60,000 bases of DNA from Takakia lepidozioides (Eukaryota; Streptophyta; Takakiopsida; Takakiales; Takakiaceae): positions 76,800,756-76,860,755 of the forward strand of contig CM060731.1 in assembly GCA_030704615.1 (NCBI GenBank). Reading direction: 5' to 3'. Within the stretch, counting starts at the first letter, position 1, and each line of letters opens with the position of its first letter. Positions 11,258 through 22,060 of the stretch are shown here, piece after piece. Below the pieces are notes generated by a model that saw nothing but the letters and a program-made list of their open reading frames with translations, had not been told where the DNA came from and did not search any database. A program made the position numbers and the translations under genes.

Positions 11258-13885
11258 ATGATGTCTCGCTGTGAGGTTCCTGAGATCCTGTGCTGCGTAC
11301 ACTCTGTTTCGTCGTGCAGGACAGTGGAGTTTAATAATGTCTGGAGTCAGAGGCGGTTGTTTGAGAGAAGGGCCAAGGGTATGGGTGTTGTCACAGCCAC
11401 CATCACCACTGCTTCTGGCGAAGAGATAAGCCATGGGCTAAGCACCGGAGTGGGCACATCCAGTCGGGATGTGACCACATTCTGCAAGGAAAGACGAGTG
11501 AAAGAGGTAGTGCGTATTCTGGATCTCATGGAGCAACGGGGCACTCAGAAATATCTTGACACATGTGCTCGATTCTTGCAGAGGTGTGCGAAGACGAGAT
11601 CGTTGGTAGTTGGCAAGGGGATCCATGCCCACCTTATTAGAAGTGGACTCGAGCCAGATATTCTGCTAGGAAACATTCTTATCACCATGTATTGCAAGTG
11701 CGGGAGTGTTGTGCATGCGCACAATGTCTTCAACAATATGCGCAAACGGAATGTGATCTCATGGAATGCCATGATTGCAGGGTTGGTTCATCAAGGGGAA
11801 GATGTACAGTCGTTTGAAGTCTTTCGGCGTATGCTACAACAAGGTGTGAAGCCTGATAAGGTAACTTTCATAAGCATCCTCAAAGCATGTGCAAACCAAG
11901 CATGTCTAGAACAGGGTAAGGACCTGCATGCGGACATTCTCAAATCTGGATTTGATTCAGATGTCCAAGTGGGGACTGCCCTTGTGAGCATGTATTGTAA
12001 ATGCGGGAGTGTAGTGGATGCCCGGCAAGTCTTCAACAAAATGCCTGAGCGAGATGTGGTTTCTTGGAATGCGATGATTGCAGGTTTTGCTCAGCAAGGG
12101 CATGTAGAAGAGGCATCCGACCTCTTTCAGAGAATGCTACTAGAATGCATCAAGCCAAACGAGATCACCTGCATGAGCATCCTCACCGCATGTGCCAGCC
12201 CCTTAGCCCTGGAACACGGCAGACAAATCCATGCCAGCATCATCACGGCTGGATTGGACTTGGAAGTCAGGGTGGGAACTGCCCTTGCAAGCATGTATTG
12301 CAAATGTGGGAGTGTGTTGGATGCGCGGCAAGTATTCGAAAGAATGCCTAAGCGAGATGTGGTCTCATGGACTGTGATGATGGCAGGATTGGCTGAGCAT
12401 GGTTATAGTGAGGAGGCTTTGGAACTCTTTCGAGAAATGCAGAGGCGAGGTAAGAAAGCAGACAAGGTCGCTTTCGTTAGCATCCTTAACGCTTGTGCCA
12501 GCCCAGCAGCCCTGCAACAGGGCAAGTGGCTCCATGGTGCCATCATCAAAGCAGGATTCGAGTCGGATATCCGAGTGGGGACTGCCATTGTAAGCATGTA
12601 TTGCAAGTGCGGGAGTGTAGTGGATGCGCGAACAGTGTTTGACAACATGCCTGAGAGAAATGTGGTCTCATGGACAGCTATGATTGCAGGATGTGCTTGT
12701 CATGGTCATGGCGAGGAAGCTTTGGAACTCTTTCGGGACATGCTACAAGAAGAAGTTCAGCCAAACACAATCACTTTCATGACCATCCTCAAAGCATGTG
12801 CAAACCTAGCAGCTCTGGTAGAGGGCAAGTGGGTACATGCCCACATTATCAAGTCTGGATCCGAGTCAGATGTCCGAGTTGGGAATGCTCTTGTTGATAT
12901 GTATGCCAAGTGTGGGAGTGTAGAGGATGCGCGACAAGTGTTTGAAAAAATTCTAGAACGAGATGCAATCTCATGGAATGCCATGATTATAGGATATGCC
13001 CAGCATGGGCAGGGTAGGGAGGCCCTCCAACTCTTTGAACAAATGCAAGTGGAGGGCGTGAAACCAGACAATGTCACGTTTGTTGCTGTTCTCTCTGCAT
13101 GCAGCCATGTGGGCCTAGTGGATGATGGCCTTCGGTACTTCCGTTCCATTCGGGATCATGGCATCACACCAACATATGAGCACTATGGCTGTGTTGTCGA
13201 CCTACTTGGCCGTGCAGGGCACTTTGATGATGCAGAAGATTTTATCAATAAAATGCCGTTGGAACCAGATGCTCCAGTATGGGGAGCGCTGCTGGGCGCC
13301 TGCAGAATCCATGGCAACGTGGAGGTAGCAGAACGTGCAGCAGAGTGTGTTCTCAGGTTGGAACCGGAAAATCCTGCAGTGTATGTGCTGCTTTCAAACA
13401 TCTATGCTGCGGCCGGCATGTGGGATTCTGTAGGAAGGGTGAGGAAATTGATGGAAGACAGAGGTGTTAAAAAGGAGGCAGGGTGCAGCTCTATTGAGGT
13501 CAAGAACAGGGTGCATACGTTTGTCGTTGAAGATAGATCACATCCTCAAACTGAGGAGATCTACAAGGAGTTAGAGACATTAACCAGGCAAATAAAGGAG
13601 GCAGGATATGTGCCCGACACTCGCTTTGTCTTGCAGGATGTAGATCAGCAAACAAAAGAACAGGCTATTTGCCACCACAGTGAAAAGCTGGCCATTGCTT
13701 TTGGGCTCATCAACACACCCCCTGGGACACCTATCCGCATTATCAAGAACCTGCGGATATGTGGTGATTGCCACACTACCACAAAGTTCATTTCAAAGAT
13801 TGTTGGGCGAGAGATTGTTGCAAGGGATGCCAACCGTTTTCATCACTTCAAGAATGGGATCTGTTCATGTGGGGATTATTGGTGA
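11258..13885 (+). CDS. PPR-DYW protein 1 (organelle RNA C-to-U editing factor)
   Basis: This is an intronless 875-residue PLS-class pentatricopeptide protein. After an N-terminal region (about residues 1-100) that could include a targeting peptide, P, L and S motifs repeat about every 100 residues up to about residue 670, with recurring GK.(L/I)HA.I, MY.KCGSV.DAR.VF and ER.V(V/I)SW.AMI blocks. E1/E2 follow (ALLGACRIHGNVEVAERAAE from about 674, PG box around 739). A complete DYW deaminase comes last: HSE at about 806, CGDCH at about 836 and terminal CSCGDYW. Family knowledge: such proteins bind organellar RNA and deaminate a specific cytidine, with the HSE glutamate and CxxCH zinc ligands as the active site. 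All of these are present and the frame is intact, so it is probably functional. ATGs at 11258 and 11381 are both possible starts. It is very similar to the minus-strand gene at 18971-21553. Confidence 0.95.
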   Translation: MMSRCEVPEILCCVHSVSSCRTVEFNNVWSQRRLFERRAKGMGVVTATITTASGEEISHGLSTGVGTSSRDVTTFCKERRVKEVVRILDLMEQRGTQKYLDTCARFLQRCAKTRSLVVGKGIHAHLIRSGLEPDILLGNILITMYCKCGSVVHAHNVFNNMRKRNVISWNAMIAGLVHQGEDVQSFEVFRRMLQQGVKPDKVTFISILKACANQACLEQGKDLHADILKSGFDSDVQVGTALVSMYCKCGSVVDARQVFNKMPERDVVSWNAMIAGFAQQGHVEEASDLFQRMLLECIKPNEITCMSILTACASPLALEHGRQIHASIITAGLDLEVRVGTALASMYCKCGSVLDARQVFERMPKRDVVSWTVMMAGLAEHGYSEEALELFREMQRRGKKADKVAFVSILNACASPAALQQGKWLHGAIIKAGFESDIRVGTAIVSMYCKCGSVVDARTVFDNMPERNVVSWTAMIAGCACHGHGEEALELFRDMLQEEVQPNTITFMTILKACANLAALVEGKWVHAHIIKSGSESDVRVGNALVDMYAKCGSVEDARQVFEKILERDAISWNAMIIGYAQHGQGREALQLFEQMQVEGVKPDNVTFVAVLSACSHVGLVDDGLRYFRSIRDHGITPTYEHYGCVVDLLGRAGHFDDAEDFINKMPLEPDAPVWGALLGACRIHGNVEVAERAAECVLRLEPENPAVYVLLSNIYAAAGMWDSVGRVRKLMEDRGVKKEAGCSSIEVKNRVHTFVVEDRSHPQTEEIYKELETLTRQIKEAGYVPDTRFVLQDVDQQTKEQAICHHSEKLAIAFGLINTPPGTPIRIIKNLRICGDCHTTTKFISKIVGREIVARDANRFHHFKNGICSCGDYW

Positions 13886-14672
13886 TTATAATACTGAAGT
13901 AGGCATGGAACAGAGTATCGGGGTGTATGGTCAACTCCTTGCAAGCCCTCTTGTCCTCTTTCTCTCTTCTCTCCCAGGACCACAATTGTCATCAATCAGG
14001 ACACTCTCTCTCTGTGGACTCTCCCTGCCCACTAGGTAGCCTACTAACTGGGTGATCTTGACATGGGAGTAGATAAACGTCTGTGACCAAATGCCAGCCT
14101 TGTGACCCCTTGTTTGACCTGAAGCACTTTGTCTCAGGTAAGGTAGTGTAGTGCATTTAATTTTTGGAGAGAATGCATCTCTCTTTCTTTAGGAATGCCT
14201 ACATGGGCCATTCCCTGCAGCCCCTGTGAAGTGATGATCTTCTGACTGGTAACAAGCGGACCCCTACCGCTTGGGATCAGCCCCTCCACTGAAAATGGGC
14301 AGTTGCATGCTCGGGCTTGCATGCTAAAACCTTGGGCTTGGTATGCTGTTGGTTTAAATCTCTTACCTGTTATAAATACATCTAATGCACCTATTCCCCA
14401 GGGTGATTCCTGGGCCATTAGATCCTTGAGCTGCGCCTTCAGCTCGACCAACTCTCTATGGCTCAACCGGTAGGGCGCCTTGGCACTGATGCCAAAACTA
14501 GAGCTTCTTGTGTAGTTTTTGGGGTGAATTCGACAGTGGACATCGTGTGCTTTAGAAAGTACTAGCGCAAGTTTATGATTTGGCTGATGCACCATCTGGA
14601 GGCTTGGTAATAGAGGTGCATTGAAGGTGTCCTGTCTAAGAATGCTACATTAACAGGTTTCAACATTGACAG
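13886..14672. other. Spacer between PPR gene 1 and an unidentified exon
   Basis: This contains the 3' flank of PPR gene 1 and the small gypsy fragment listed separately. Nothing else can be identified. Confidence 0.5.
14405..14500 (-). mobile_element. Short gypsy pol fragment
   Basis: On the minus strand this encodes AKAPYRLSHRELVELKAQLKDLM, almost identical to the segment at the PR/RT junction of the plus-strand gypsy element (about 40036-40105). DNA identity is high over roughly 65 bases and is lost on both sides. It is a tiny isolated piece of the same or a sister chromodomain gypsy family, lying about 1 kb upstream of the decarboxylase gene. No LTR is attached, so capture during repair is more likely than a decayed full insertion. 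Confidence 0.75.
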
Positions 14673-14858
14673 GTGGATTCGCACAGCAAATTAAACTCGC
14701 TGGTTGGAGAGCTACCCTTGACATTGGTGATTCAATGAGAGGCCCAGGTATTACAGTCAAGGATGGACACTTCAAACTGACAGTTTCTGTTTCCAACTTG
14801 TTTCAAGCCCTGGAAGACGTTGACCCTGAATGGACTTTGAGCAATGGCGAACCTTATG
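14673..14858 (+). CDS. Possible internal exon of an unidentified protein
   Basis: A 186-base open stretch is flanked by a plausible acceptor (TTGACAG) and a plausible donor (TTATG then GTAAGC). It reads GFAQQIKLAGWRATLD, then IGDSMRGPGITVKDGHFKL, then TVSVSNLFQALEDVDPEWTL. The composition is protein-like, but I do not recognise the family and cannot find neighbouring exons. It may be a remnant of a decayed gene, or an upstream exon of a transcript ending before the decarboxylase gene. The decarboxylase model does not need it. Confidence 0.35.
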
Positions 14859-15451
14859 GTAAGCCAAGCCCAACCGTCCATGCAAGATGACCATGTCAGT
14901 CAGACCTGCCTTTGCGCACAGGGACCAATCAAGCTGTGAATGAAGGATAGGCCATGCACGATGGCATGCCAATCCTCAAGGTTTACACAGGGCATTTAAA
15001 GCCCCCACAAAGAAGCCCACCCGGTAGTGCAGAATTGTAGTATGTCAAAGAGCTTTTGAATCTAGGCAACAGACAATTCGCATGAAAAAGGCTGGCTTGC
15101 AGCAAGACAGCCTCAAGACAGCCTTTGCAAAGCCTGGTAAAAAAGGAGTGGGGTCCTTTCCACTTGATAATTGCGAATCATCAACAAGGAACTTCAGTAT
15201 GAGCACAACAGTTGTCTTAGGCGGCGTGAGGGCTAAGGACCCCTTTGTGGGATGTGTCTTAGTGCCTACAGAGGGACCTGCAGTGAGGTGAGGCCCATAA
15301 AGCCTTTGAGGAAGTTAACCCTTACATACCCAAGACATGAGAGAAGACATATGGGATAGAAGACAACAGGGAAGCAAAGGAAGAAGATAGGAATAGTAAT
15401 AAGTATAACATTTCATTGGAGATAAATTAGATAAAAAGATAGATTTACGAA
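14859..15451. other. Spacer, presumed promoter of the decarboxylase gene
   Basis: No coding sequence was recognised. The last 100 bases are A/T-rich (about 15395-15450) and precede the first ATG of the decarboxylase gene at 15452. Confidence 0.4.
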
Positions 15452-18397
15452 ATGAGGAGGAGTCGTCGTCGTCGCAGGGGTGGTCTGTTGTGTAGGTGGG
15501 GGAGGATGGCAGCGAGCTTGGGCGCTCCTCTCGGAGCGCAGCTCAAGGCCCCGTCTTGGTGCGCTGAAGTGAGGGGAGCCCTCACTTCAGGCGCCACACC
15601 AAGAGGCCAGGCCGGGAGAAAATTATGGGCGTCCAGTATAGTTTCATCGAAGGAAGCAGGGGTGTCGAGGGAGCCGTTGTTGCTCAGAGTGGCAAGGGGA
15701 GAAGGTCAGTGTCGATGCCTACCCTTCCACATACGCATTCCGTGAATGCTTTCAACTGGTGGTGCCCCGTTCTACGGGTAAAAGATTCTCATTGTAGCTC
15801 TAAGAGATTACATGAAATCCTGGTTATTTAACAGAGATTCCCAGTGCATGTCTGAAGACCATGTGGTGTCCTGCTACGAATAAGGAAATTAACTACCAGA
15901 ATTATTGAGGCAATTTCGATCACAATTTGTGTCTAGATATTGAGAGATTTCATGTAACAGTGGATCTTGGAGGAAATATTAGTCTCTGGTTTCTAGTTGC
16001 TGGGCGGGGGTGGGGAGGGGGGTTTCCAGTTTGTAAGCTACGCCCTGGAAAAAGCAGTTGAAGCCATTCTTATGAGCATTCTATGTCTAGGCAGAATTTT
16101 CGTGATTCCTGTCAAAGAGGGTGAATATATTCTCTTCCCCTCTTTTGCTGGCGTTGACGTCAGAAGGAATAGATTATTTATTCCGGTGTGCTAGCTCTGG
16201 CCTTGTCTCTAGAGAGAGAGAGAGAGAGAGAGAGAAAGATTCTGCTTCAGCTGCTGTTAAGTTCTTTTAGCCCTCTGTAAGTCAATGTACGGCATGGCAC
16301 TGGGTGGTTTGCAGAAGCAGAGAGAACTCCCGTCTGGCTCATGCGACAAGCTGGCCGTTACATGGCTGACTTTCGAAAGTGAGGCCCTCATGCCATATTT
16401 CTCAGTTTCGCCCTGTCTTCTGCCACTTGAATTTTCCTTTTTCCATTCAGAGTACATGGGGCTCATAAGACATTATGTTCTTTGAATACTGTTCACAGGT
16501 TTTCTGACAAATACACATTCAGGCAAAGGTCAGAGACAGCTGACATTGCTATTGAGCTTTCCCTACAGCCATGGCTAGCGTTCCAGATGGATGGAGTGAT
16601 CATGTTCTCTGATATTCTGACTCCCTTACCAGCTCTTGGCATTGAGTTTGATATGGTGAAGGGAAAGGGTCCCTGTATACAATCACCTGTTCGGACACTC
16701 CATGATGTCAAGGCCCTCAGGTCAATCCTCCACCTGTTACTGTTATATCATGTAAATGTGTCTTCAATATGTGGGGATAGAAAGTTTTTGAGCCTGTTTG
16801 TGGGTTTTGTAGAGTTGCTAGTTGGCTCATTCTGGAATGATGCTAGATCGAAGTTGGGAAAAGTGTTAGCTAAGAATCAGTGTTGGCTCAGCTTTGACTC
16901 ACTGGAGCTGGCCACAAAAATCTTTTTATCCCTTGTGATACTGACAACATTATCTGTGTTTACCTGCAGGACGATGGATGACCCAGACCAATCTCTGCCA
17001 TTTGTAAAGCAAATACTGTCAGCACTGTGGAAGGAGGTGGATGGAAAGGCGACCCTGATAGGGTTTGTGGGTACTCCATGGACTCTGGCTGCATATGCAA
17101 TGGAGGGCATGGCAGATAAGAGTCTTGTCAAGACCAAGAGTATCATGCTGCATGGTACGTGGGGTCTGTTATCTCCCACTGGTTGGGTGATTTCCTTGAT
17201 TTCCTTGATTTCCTTGAGATGGAATGTAAGCCAGTCATTAATCTATATATGATGCATCTTGTAGATCCCTCATATATTGTGTTGATAACTCAGTCAGGAA
17301 CTCATGGACTACAAATTCACAGAATAATTTTATAGTGCAGGAGGTTTGATGATGTATGGGGACTGAATGCAGAACCGGAAGTATTGCATGCATTTCTGGC
17401 CCACATAACAGATGCGCTTGTTGTCTACATCTGCCACCAGATTGACTCAGGTGCTCAGGTATTGTAGCTATCCAGCTCTTTCTGTCCTACACCCTTGTAG
17501 TGAGAGGAGCTCTGACAAGCCTTCGGCAGGATGGACGTTTATCGAAACAAGAAGTACTCCATTGAAGTCGCTGTGGTGGTCGAGAAGCACATGAACTTAA
17601 GGTGACACTTACATTTTGTGCAGATTATCCAGCTATTTGACTCATGGGCGCACCATCTATCACCCAAACAATTTTCTGAGTTCAGTTGGCCCTATGCGGA
17701 ACAATTGATAAGCAAAATCAAAGTAGCACGCCCCTCTATTCCATTGATATTTCATGCAAATGGAGGGACAGGCAAACTACACATAATTGCCCAGCGTCTT
17801 CATCAGGACGTTGTGGTGGGCCTGGATTGGGCCACAGAGATGCACCGAGCTAGGTCGTTGTTGGGAGACAATTCAGTTCTCCAGGTATGTTTCCACTGTT
17901 ATCAAGTCTTTGTTCTCCACAATGTTTCTCTCCCTTGTCATATCTTCCAAGTGGTCTTTACATAGCTTTGGTATGCTGAGATTATCACATGGTCTGGGCA
18001 GGGTTCTATTACGCAGGAATTTTCTAGGTTTGTCACATCCATTATAGGAGGGAACCAACACATCTGTCTTTGTGTGTGAGACTCTCTGTGGGTACAAATA
18101 CTGACTAGAAAATTGATCCACCTGTTGCAAGGGCAGGGCAATGTTGATCCAATGGTCCTGTTTGGCCCCGAGCACACAATTCGGCAAGCTGTGGACCAGT
18201 GCTTGGCAGAAGCTGGTGGAAAGCGGCATATTTTGAACGTGGGCCATGGTGTTATTCAAGGGACCCCGGAAGAGGCTGTGAAATTTTTCTGTCAGTTGGC
18301 TAGAGAGAGCACAAATACACAGAATAGCAATGATGCAACAAGCTCTATTTTTGACAGAGTAGGGTCCCCCAACGTTGCTGAGATTCTACATGTTTAA
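15452..18397 (+). CDS. hemE: Uroporphyrinogen decarboxylase, plastid type (seven exons)
   Basis: Uroporphyrinogen III decarboxylase converts uroporphyrinogen III to coproporphyrinogen III in plastid haem/chlorophyll synthesis. My exon model is 15452-15704, 16315-16378, 16499-16720, 16970-17154, 17373-17458, 17624-17884 and 18137-18397. All introns are GT-AG, the phases match at every join, and the product is 443 residues. The N-terminus is Arg/Ser/Ala-rich and resembles a transit peptide; an in-frame ATG at 15506 is an alternative start. Signature pieces in order are EPLLLRVARGE, RTPVWLMRQAGRYM, RSETADIAIELSLQPW, GVIMFSDILTPLP, GFVGTPWTLAAYAMEG, QLFDSWAHHLSP, GLDWATEM, GNVDPMVLFG and HILNVGHGV. 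These include the conserved active-site Arg, Asp, Tyr, Ser and His positions. The exon-5 acceptor is at 17371-17372; the AG at 17338 would give a stop. There are no lesions, so it is likely functional. Confidence 0.93.
16211..16235. repeat. (AG)n microsatellite in intron 1 of the decarboxylase gene
   Basis: An uninterrupted AG run of about 12 units lies about 80 bases upstream of exon 2. Confidence 0.95.
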
Positions 18398-18970
18398 AGT
18401 TCACTTTTAGCTTGTCACATGTGATTGAAAATCCCCCTCATCTGGTGTGTCTTCTGAGTGCCCAAATGGTCTCATGAAACATGTGGTCGATTGAATTCTT
18501 ATTCTGAGTTTGTGATAACCTCACATTGACTTTCTTTGTTAGAGTGAATTTAACACTCTGCTCTGCTGTTCATCACAGCATCAATTTGATGGGAGTGTTT
18601 ACTCCAGAGTGACTTGAGCACTGTAGTATGAAGAGGTTCAGTGGCAGCCTTACGATGCATTTCAAGAGGCTTCTTGTGTGCAATACCCACTATCACGCAT
18701 GAAAATGCTGCCCTCCTCTCCTCAGTATTATGCCCACCAAACGTGCACATGGGTTCCCTCTCTCCCAGCTTGGCTGACATACTCTTCAAAGGTAGCCATG
18801 CTTTTGCTTGAGCTTCACATACAGGCACATCCTCTTGAGCCAAGATGATTCAAGTCTAGCAGACATGAGTGCCCCTTGGACAGGGAGGGTTTGAAACAGG
18901 ATGGCTTGCAAGACACTCCCCAAAACTCGTGCGTGTTGAAACTATGGTTGTTTGCATGTTTCAACCATCA
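18398..18970. other. Convergent 3' intergenic region
   Basis: This separates the plus-strand decarboxylase stop from the minus-strand PPR gene 2 stop and presumably contains both 3' UTRs. A 97-codon minus-strand frame at 18550-18843 has no recognisable motif. Confidence 0.5.
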
Positions 18971-21553
18971 TCACCAATAATCTCCACAAGAACACACTCC
19001 ATTCCTGAAATGATGAAAGCGATTAGCATCCCTTGCAACAATCTCGCGTCCAACAATCTTTGAGATGAACTTGGTGGCAGTGTGGCAATCCCCACATATA
19101 CGAAGGTTCTTGACTATACGGATAGGTGTCCCAGGGAGCGTGGTGATGAGCCCAAAAGCAATGGCCAGCTTTTCACTGTGGTGGCAGAGAGCCTGTCCCT
19201 TTCGTGGCTGATCCACATCATGTATTACAAAGCGAGTGTCAGTTACATATCCTGCCTCCTTCATTTGCCTGGTTAATGTCTCCAACTCATTGTAGATCTC
19301 CTCTGTTTGTGGGTGTGATCTATCTTTGAAAGAAAAACTATGTATTTTGTTATTTACCTCCACCCAGCTGCACCCTGGCTCCTTTTTCACACTTCTGTTG
19401 CCCATCACTTTCCTCACTTTTGCTACAGCATCCCACCTGCCAGCAGCAGCATATATGTTTGAAAGCAGCACATACACCCCAGTATTTTCTGGTTCCACTG
19501 TAAGGATACATTCTGCGGCACGTTCTGCTAGCTCCACATTGCCGTGAATTCTGCAGGCACCAAGCAAGGCCCCCCAAACAGACATGCCTGGTTTGGATGT
19601 CTGTTTGAAAATGAAGTCTTCTGCCTCACCCAAGAATCCGGCACGGCCCAGAATGTCAACCATACAACTAAAGTGCTTCTCGACTGGTGTGAGGCCGTGA
19701 TCTCGACTCATGGAATCAAAGTAATGAGTACCTTCATGGACTAGGCCCATATGGCTACATGCTGTGAGAACACCAACGAATGTGACCTCGTTTGGTTTCA
19801 CCCCTTCCTGTTGCATCTGTTCAAAGAGATGGAGAGCCTCCTTCCCAAGCCCGTGCTGGGCATATCCTACAATCATTGCAGTCCATGAGATCACATCTCG
19901 CTCGGCAATTTTGTCAAACTCTTGCTGTGCATCCAACAAACTTCCACACTTGGCATACATGTCCACAAGGGCATTCCCCACACACACATCTGCTGCAAAT
20001 CCAGATCTGATAATGTGGGCATGCACCCCCTTTCCTTCTTCCAGCGCTGCCAGGCTGGCGCATGCATTGAGGATGCTGACGAAAGTGATCTGGTCAGGCT
20101 TCATGCCTTCTTTTTGCATTCGCCGAAAGAGTGCCAAAGCCTCCTCACCATGACCTTGCTGAGTAGATCCTGTGATCATTGCAGTCCATGTGACCACATC
20201 TCGTCTCGGCCTATTCTCAAATACTTGGCGAGCATCCACCATACTCCCGCATTTGCAATACATGGTGACAAGAGCATTTCCCACTCTGACATCCGACTCA
20301 AATCCACCTTTAATGATGCTTTCATGGAGCCACTTGCCCTGTTCCAGAGCTGTTGGACTGGCACATGCGCTGAGGATGCTCATGAAGGTGACCTTGTCTG
20401 GCTTTATGCCTTCTCTTTGCATTTTCTCGAAGAGTTTCAAAGCCTCTTCACCATGACCATGCTGAGCGGATCCTATGATCATCGCATTCCATGAGATGAC
20501 GTCTCGCTGAGGCATTTTATCAAACACTCGGCGTGCATCCTCCACCCTCCCATACTTGCAATACATGGTGAGAAGGGTGGTTCCCACACGGACATCTACG
20601 TCCATCCCATCGTTGATGATGGTCGCATGGATCTGCTTGCCCTGTTCCAAGGTAACTGGGCTTGCACATGCATTGAGCAGGGTTATGAAGGTGATTTCGT
20701 TTGGCTTCACGCCTTCTTGTTGCATTTGCTGAAATAGTTGAAGAGCCTCTGCACTATGACCAAAATGAGCAGATCCTCCGATCATTGCAGTCCAGGAGAT
20801 CACGTTCCGTTCAGGCATTCTGAAGAACACTCGGCGCGCTTCCACCAAATCACCGCACTTAAGATACATATTGACAAGGGCAGTCCCCACTCGGACATCT
20901 GACTCAAATCGAGCTTTGATGATGCCAGCATGGAGCTGCTTCCCCTGCTCCAGAGCTGCTGGGCTGGCACACGCGCTGAGGATGTTCATGAAGGTGATCT
21001 CAGTTGGCTCCACATCATTCGTTTGCATTTGCTGGAAGAGTTCAAATGCCTCTGCAACGTACCCTTGCTGAGCATATCCTGAAATCATCGCATTCCAAGA
21101 GATCACATCTCGGTTACGCATTTGGTCAAATACTTGGCGCGCATCCAGCACACTCCCACACTTCACATACATGCTAACAAGGGCGTTCCCTAGGAAGATG
21201 TCTGGTTCGAATTGACTTTGCGTGAGGTGGGCATGGACCCCCTTGCCATCTGCCAGGGCCTTCATCTTAGCACACGCCCGCAGGACGGAAGCACAGGTCT
21301 CCGAATATGCTGCAAAGCCTCGTTGTTCCATCAGACCCAAAATGTCCGCTGCCTCCTTCAATCGTCCCTTCTCGCCATCCCCACTGGTATCGATATTCCC
21401 TCGCTCTGCTCTTGTTTTTCGCCTTTGTCCTCTGCTTACGGCATTGGTGGCCATGGACATGCCGAAACTAACACCGTTTCCTTGACAGTGATTCAGATTT
21501 CTGCGGCAGGAGACGTAATACTCGATAAACTTAAAAACTTCCCCCATTCCCAT
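18971..21553 (-). CDS. PPR-DYW protein 2 (organelle RNA C-to-U editing factor)
   Basis: This is an intronless 860-residue PLS-class PPR protein with the same layout as PPR gene 1. It has an N-terminal region of about 100 residues and then repeated P/L/S units (blocks such as LEQGKQ(L/I)HA and KCGS..DARQVF). E1/E2 follow, with WGALLGACRIHGNVELAERA and a PG box EPGCSWVEVNNKIHSF. The DYW domain is complete, with HSEKLAIAFG, CGDCHTATKFISKIVG and terminal CSCGDYW. The frame is uninterrupted and the deaminase residues are intact, so it should be functional. The ATG at 21553 is the longest start; an internal MSMATNA start lies about 30 codons in. Its 5' region and flank recur, decayed, in two other places in the window (25.2-35.3 and 51.2-52.4 kb). 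It points toward PPR gene 1 and shares long DNA similarity with it. Confidence 0.95.
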   Translation of the reverse strand: MGMGEVFKFIEYYVSCRRNLNHCQGNGVSFGMSMATNAVSRGQRRKTRAERGNIDTSGDGEKGRLKEAADILGLMEQRGFAAYSETCASVLRACAKMKALADGKGVHAHLTQSQFEPDIFLGNALVSMYVKCGSVLDARQVFDQMRNRDVISWNAMISGYAQQGYVAEAFELFQQMQTNDVEPTEITFMNILSACASPAALEQGKQLHAGIIKARFESDVRVGTALVNMYLKCGDLVEARRVFFRMPERNVISWTAMIGGSAHFGHSAEALQLFQQMQQEGVKPNEITFITLLNACASPVTLEQGKQIHATIINDGMDVDVRVGTTLLTMYCKYGRVEDARRVFDKMPQRDVISWNAMIIGSAQHGHGEEALKLFEKMQREGIKPDKVTFMSILSACASPTALEQGKWLHESIIKGGFESDVRVGNALVTMYCKCGSMVDARQVFENRPRRDVVTWTAMITGSTQQGHGEEALALFRRMQKEGMKPDQITFVSILNACASLAALEEGKGVHAHIIRSGFAADVCVGNALVDMYAKCGSLLDAQQEFDKIAERDVISWTAMIVGYAQHGLGKEALHLFEQMQQEGVKPNEVTFVGVLTACSHMGLVHEGTHYFDSMSRDHGLTPVEKHFSCMVDILGRAGFLGEAEDFIFKQTSKPGMSVWGALLGACRIHGNVELAERAAECILTVEPENTGVYVLLSNIYAAAGRWDAVAKVRKVMGNRSVKKEPGCSWVEVNNKIHSFSFKDRSHPQTEEIYNELETLTRQMKEAGYVTDTRFVIHDVDQPRKGQALCHHSEKLAIAFGLITTLPGTPIRIVKNLRICGDCHTATKFISKIVGREIVARDANRFHHFRNGVCSCGDYW

Positions 21554-21825
21554 TGCAACTAACCTTCAACTATCACATCTTGAACAAGGAAAGCGGCTGC
21601 CTGTAAAGGAGTTAACGAAATAGTGTGAGCTTGCCGCTGCCCTTGGACAAAATATACCTTGCACAGTGTGTGGCTCAAAGAACTCACATGGCAAGGAAAG
21701 CCCATAGTGCACCTCCATCTCTCATTCGCCTTTGCTCTCAAAACCCATTTACACTCTGTCCTTCTGCAGACCTGCACTTCAATTTGGAACCAGACAAGGG
21801 GCGAGTAGCCATGTGCAATTGAGGG

Positions 21826-22060
21826 TGCTGCATCGAGGTGGACAGCCAGCTTCATACATTTGTTGTAGAGGACGAATTCTCAAATTAAGGAAATCCATGC
21901 TGAGCTGACGAGATTGTCCAGGGCAGACGAGGAAGGTTGGGTATGTGCCTGACCAGCGCTTTGTATTGCATGATGTGGGGGAGACGAAGGAGCTCTGCCA
22001 CCATAGTGAGAAGCTTTTGGACTCATCAGCAGGCCCCCTGGGTATCTCAGCCCTGACAAC
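21826..22060 (+). pseudogene. Relic of a PPR E2/DYW tail (copy 1)
   Basis: Read on the plus strand with frame jumps, this encodes pieces such as VDSQLHTFVVEDE, KEIHAELTRLSR, KVGYVPDQRFVL, HDVGETKEL and CHHSEK. These correspond in order to the E2 and early DYW motifs of PPR gene 1 (V..RVHTFVVED, YKELETLTRQ, EAGYVPDTRFVLQDV, CHHSEKLAIAFG). The rest of the DYW domain is scrambled; a C.VCGDYS-like string near 22090 may be its last trace. It lies head-to-head with PPR gene 2 and is non-functional. Confidence 0.75.

Noticed and set aside
15997-16194. 65-codon frame inside intron 1 of the decarboxylase gene
   Set aside because: The exon phases on either side join without it and no enzyme motif is encoded.
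17339-17372. Upstream acceptor (GTGCAG at 17334-17339) for decarboxylase exon 5
   Set aside because: Using it puts a TGA in frame; the acceptor at 17371-17372 keeps frame and gives the expected EPEVLHAFL sequence.
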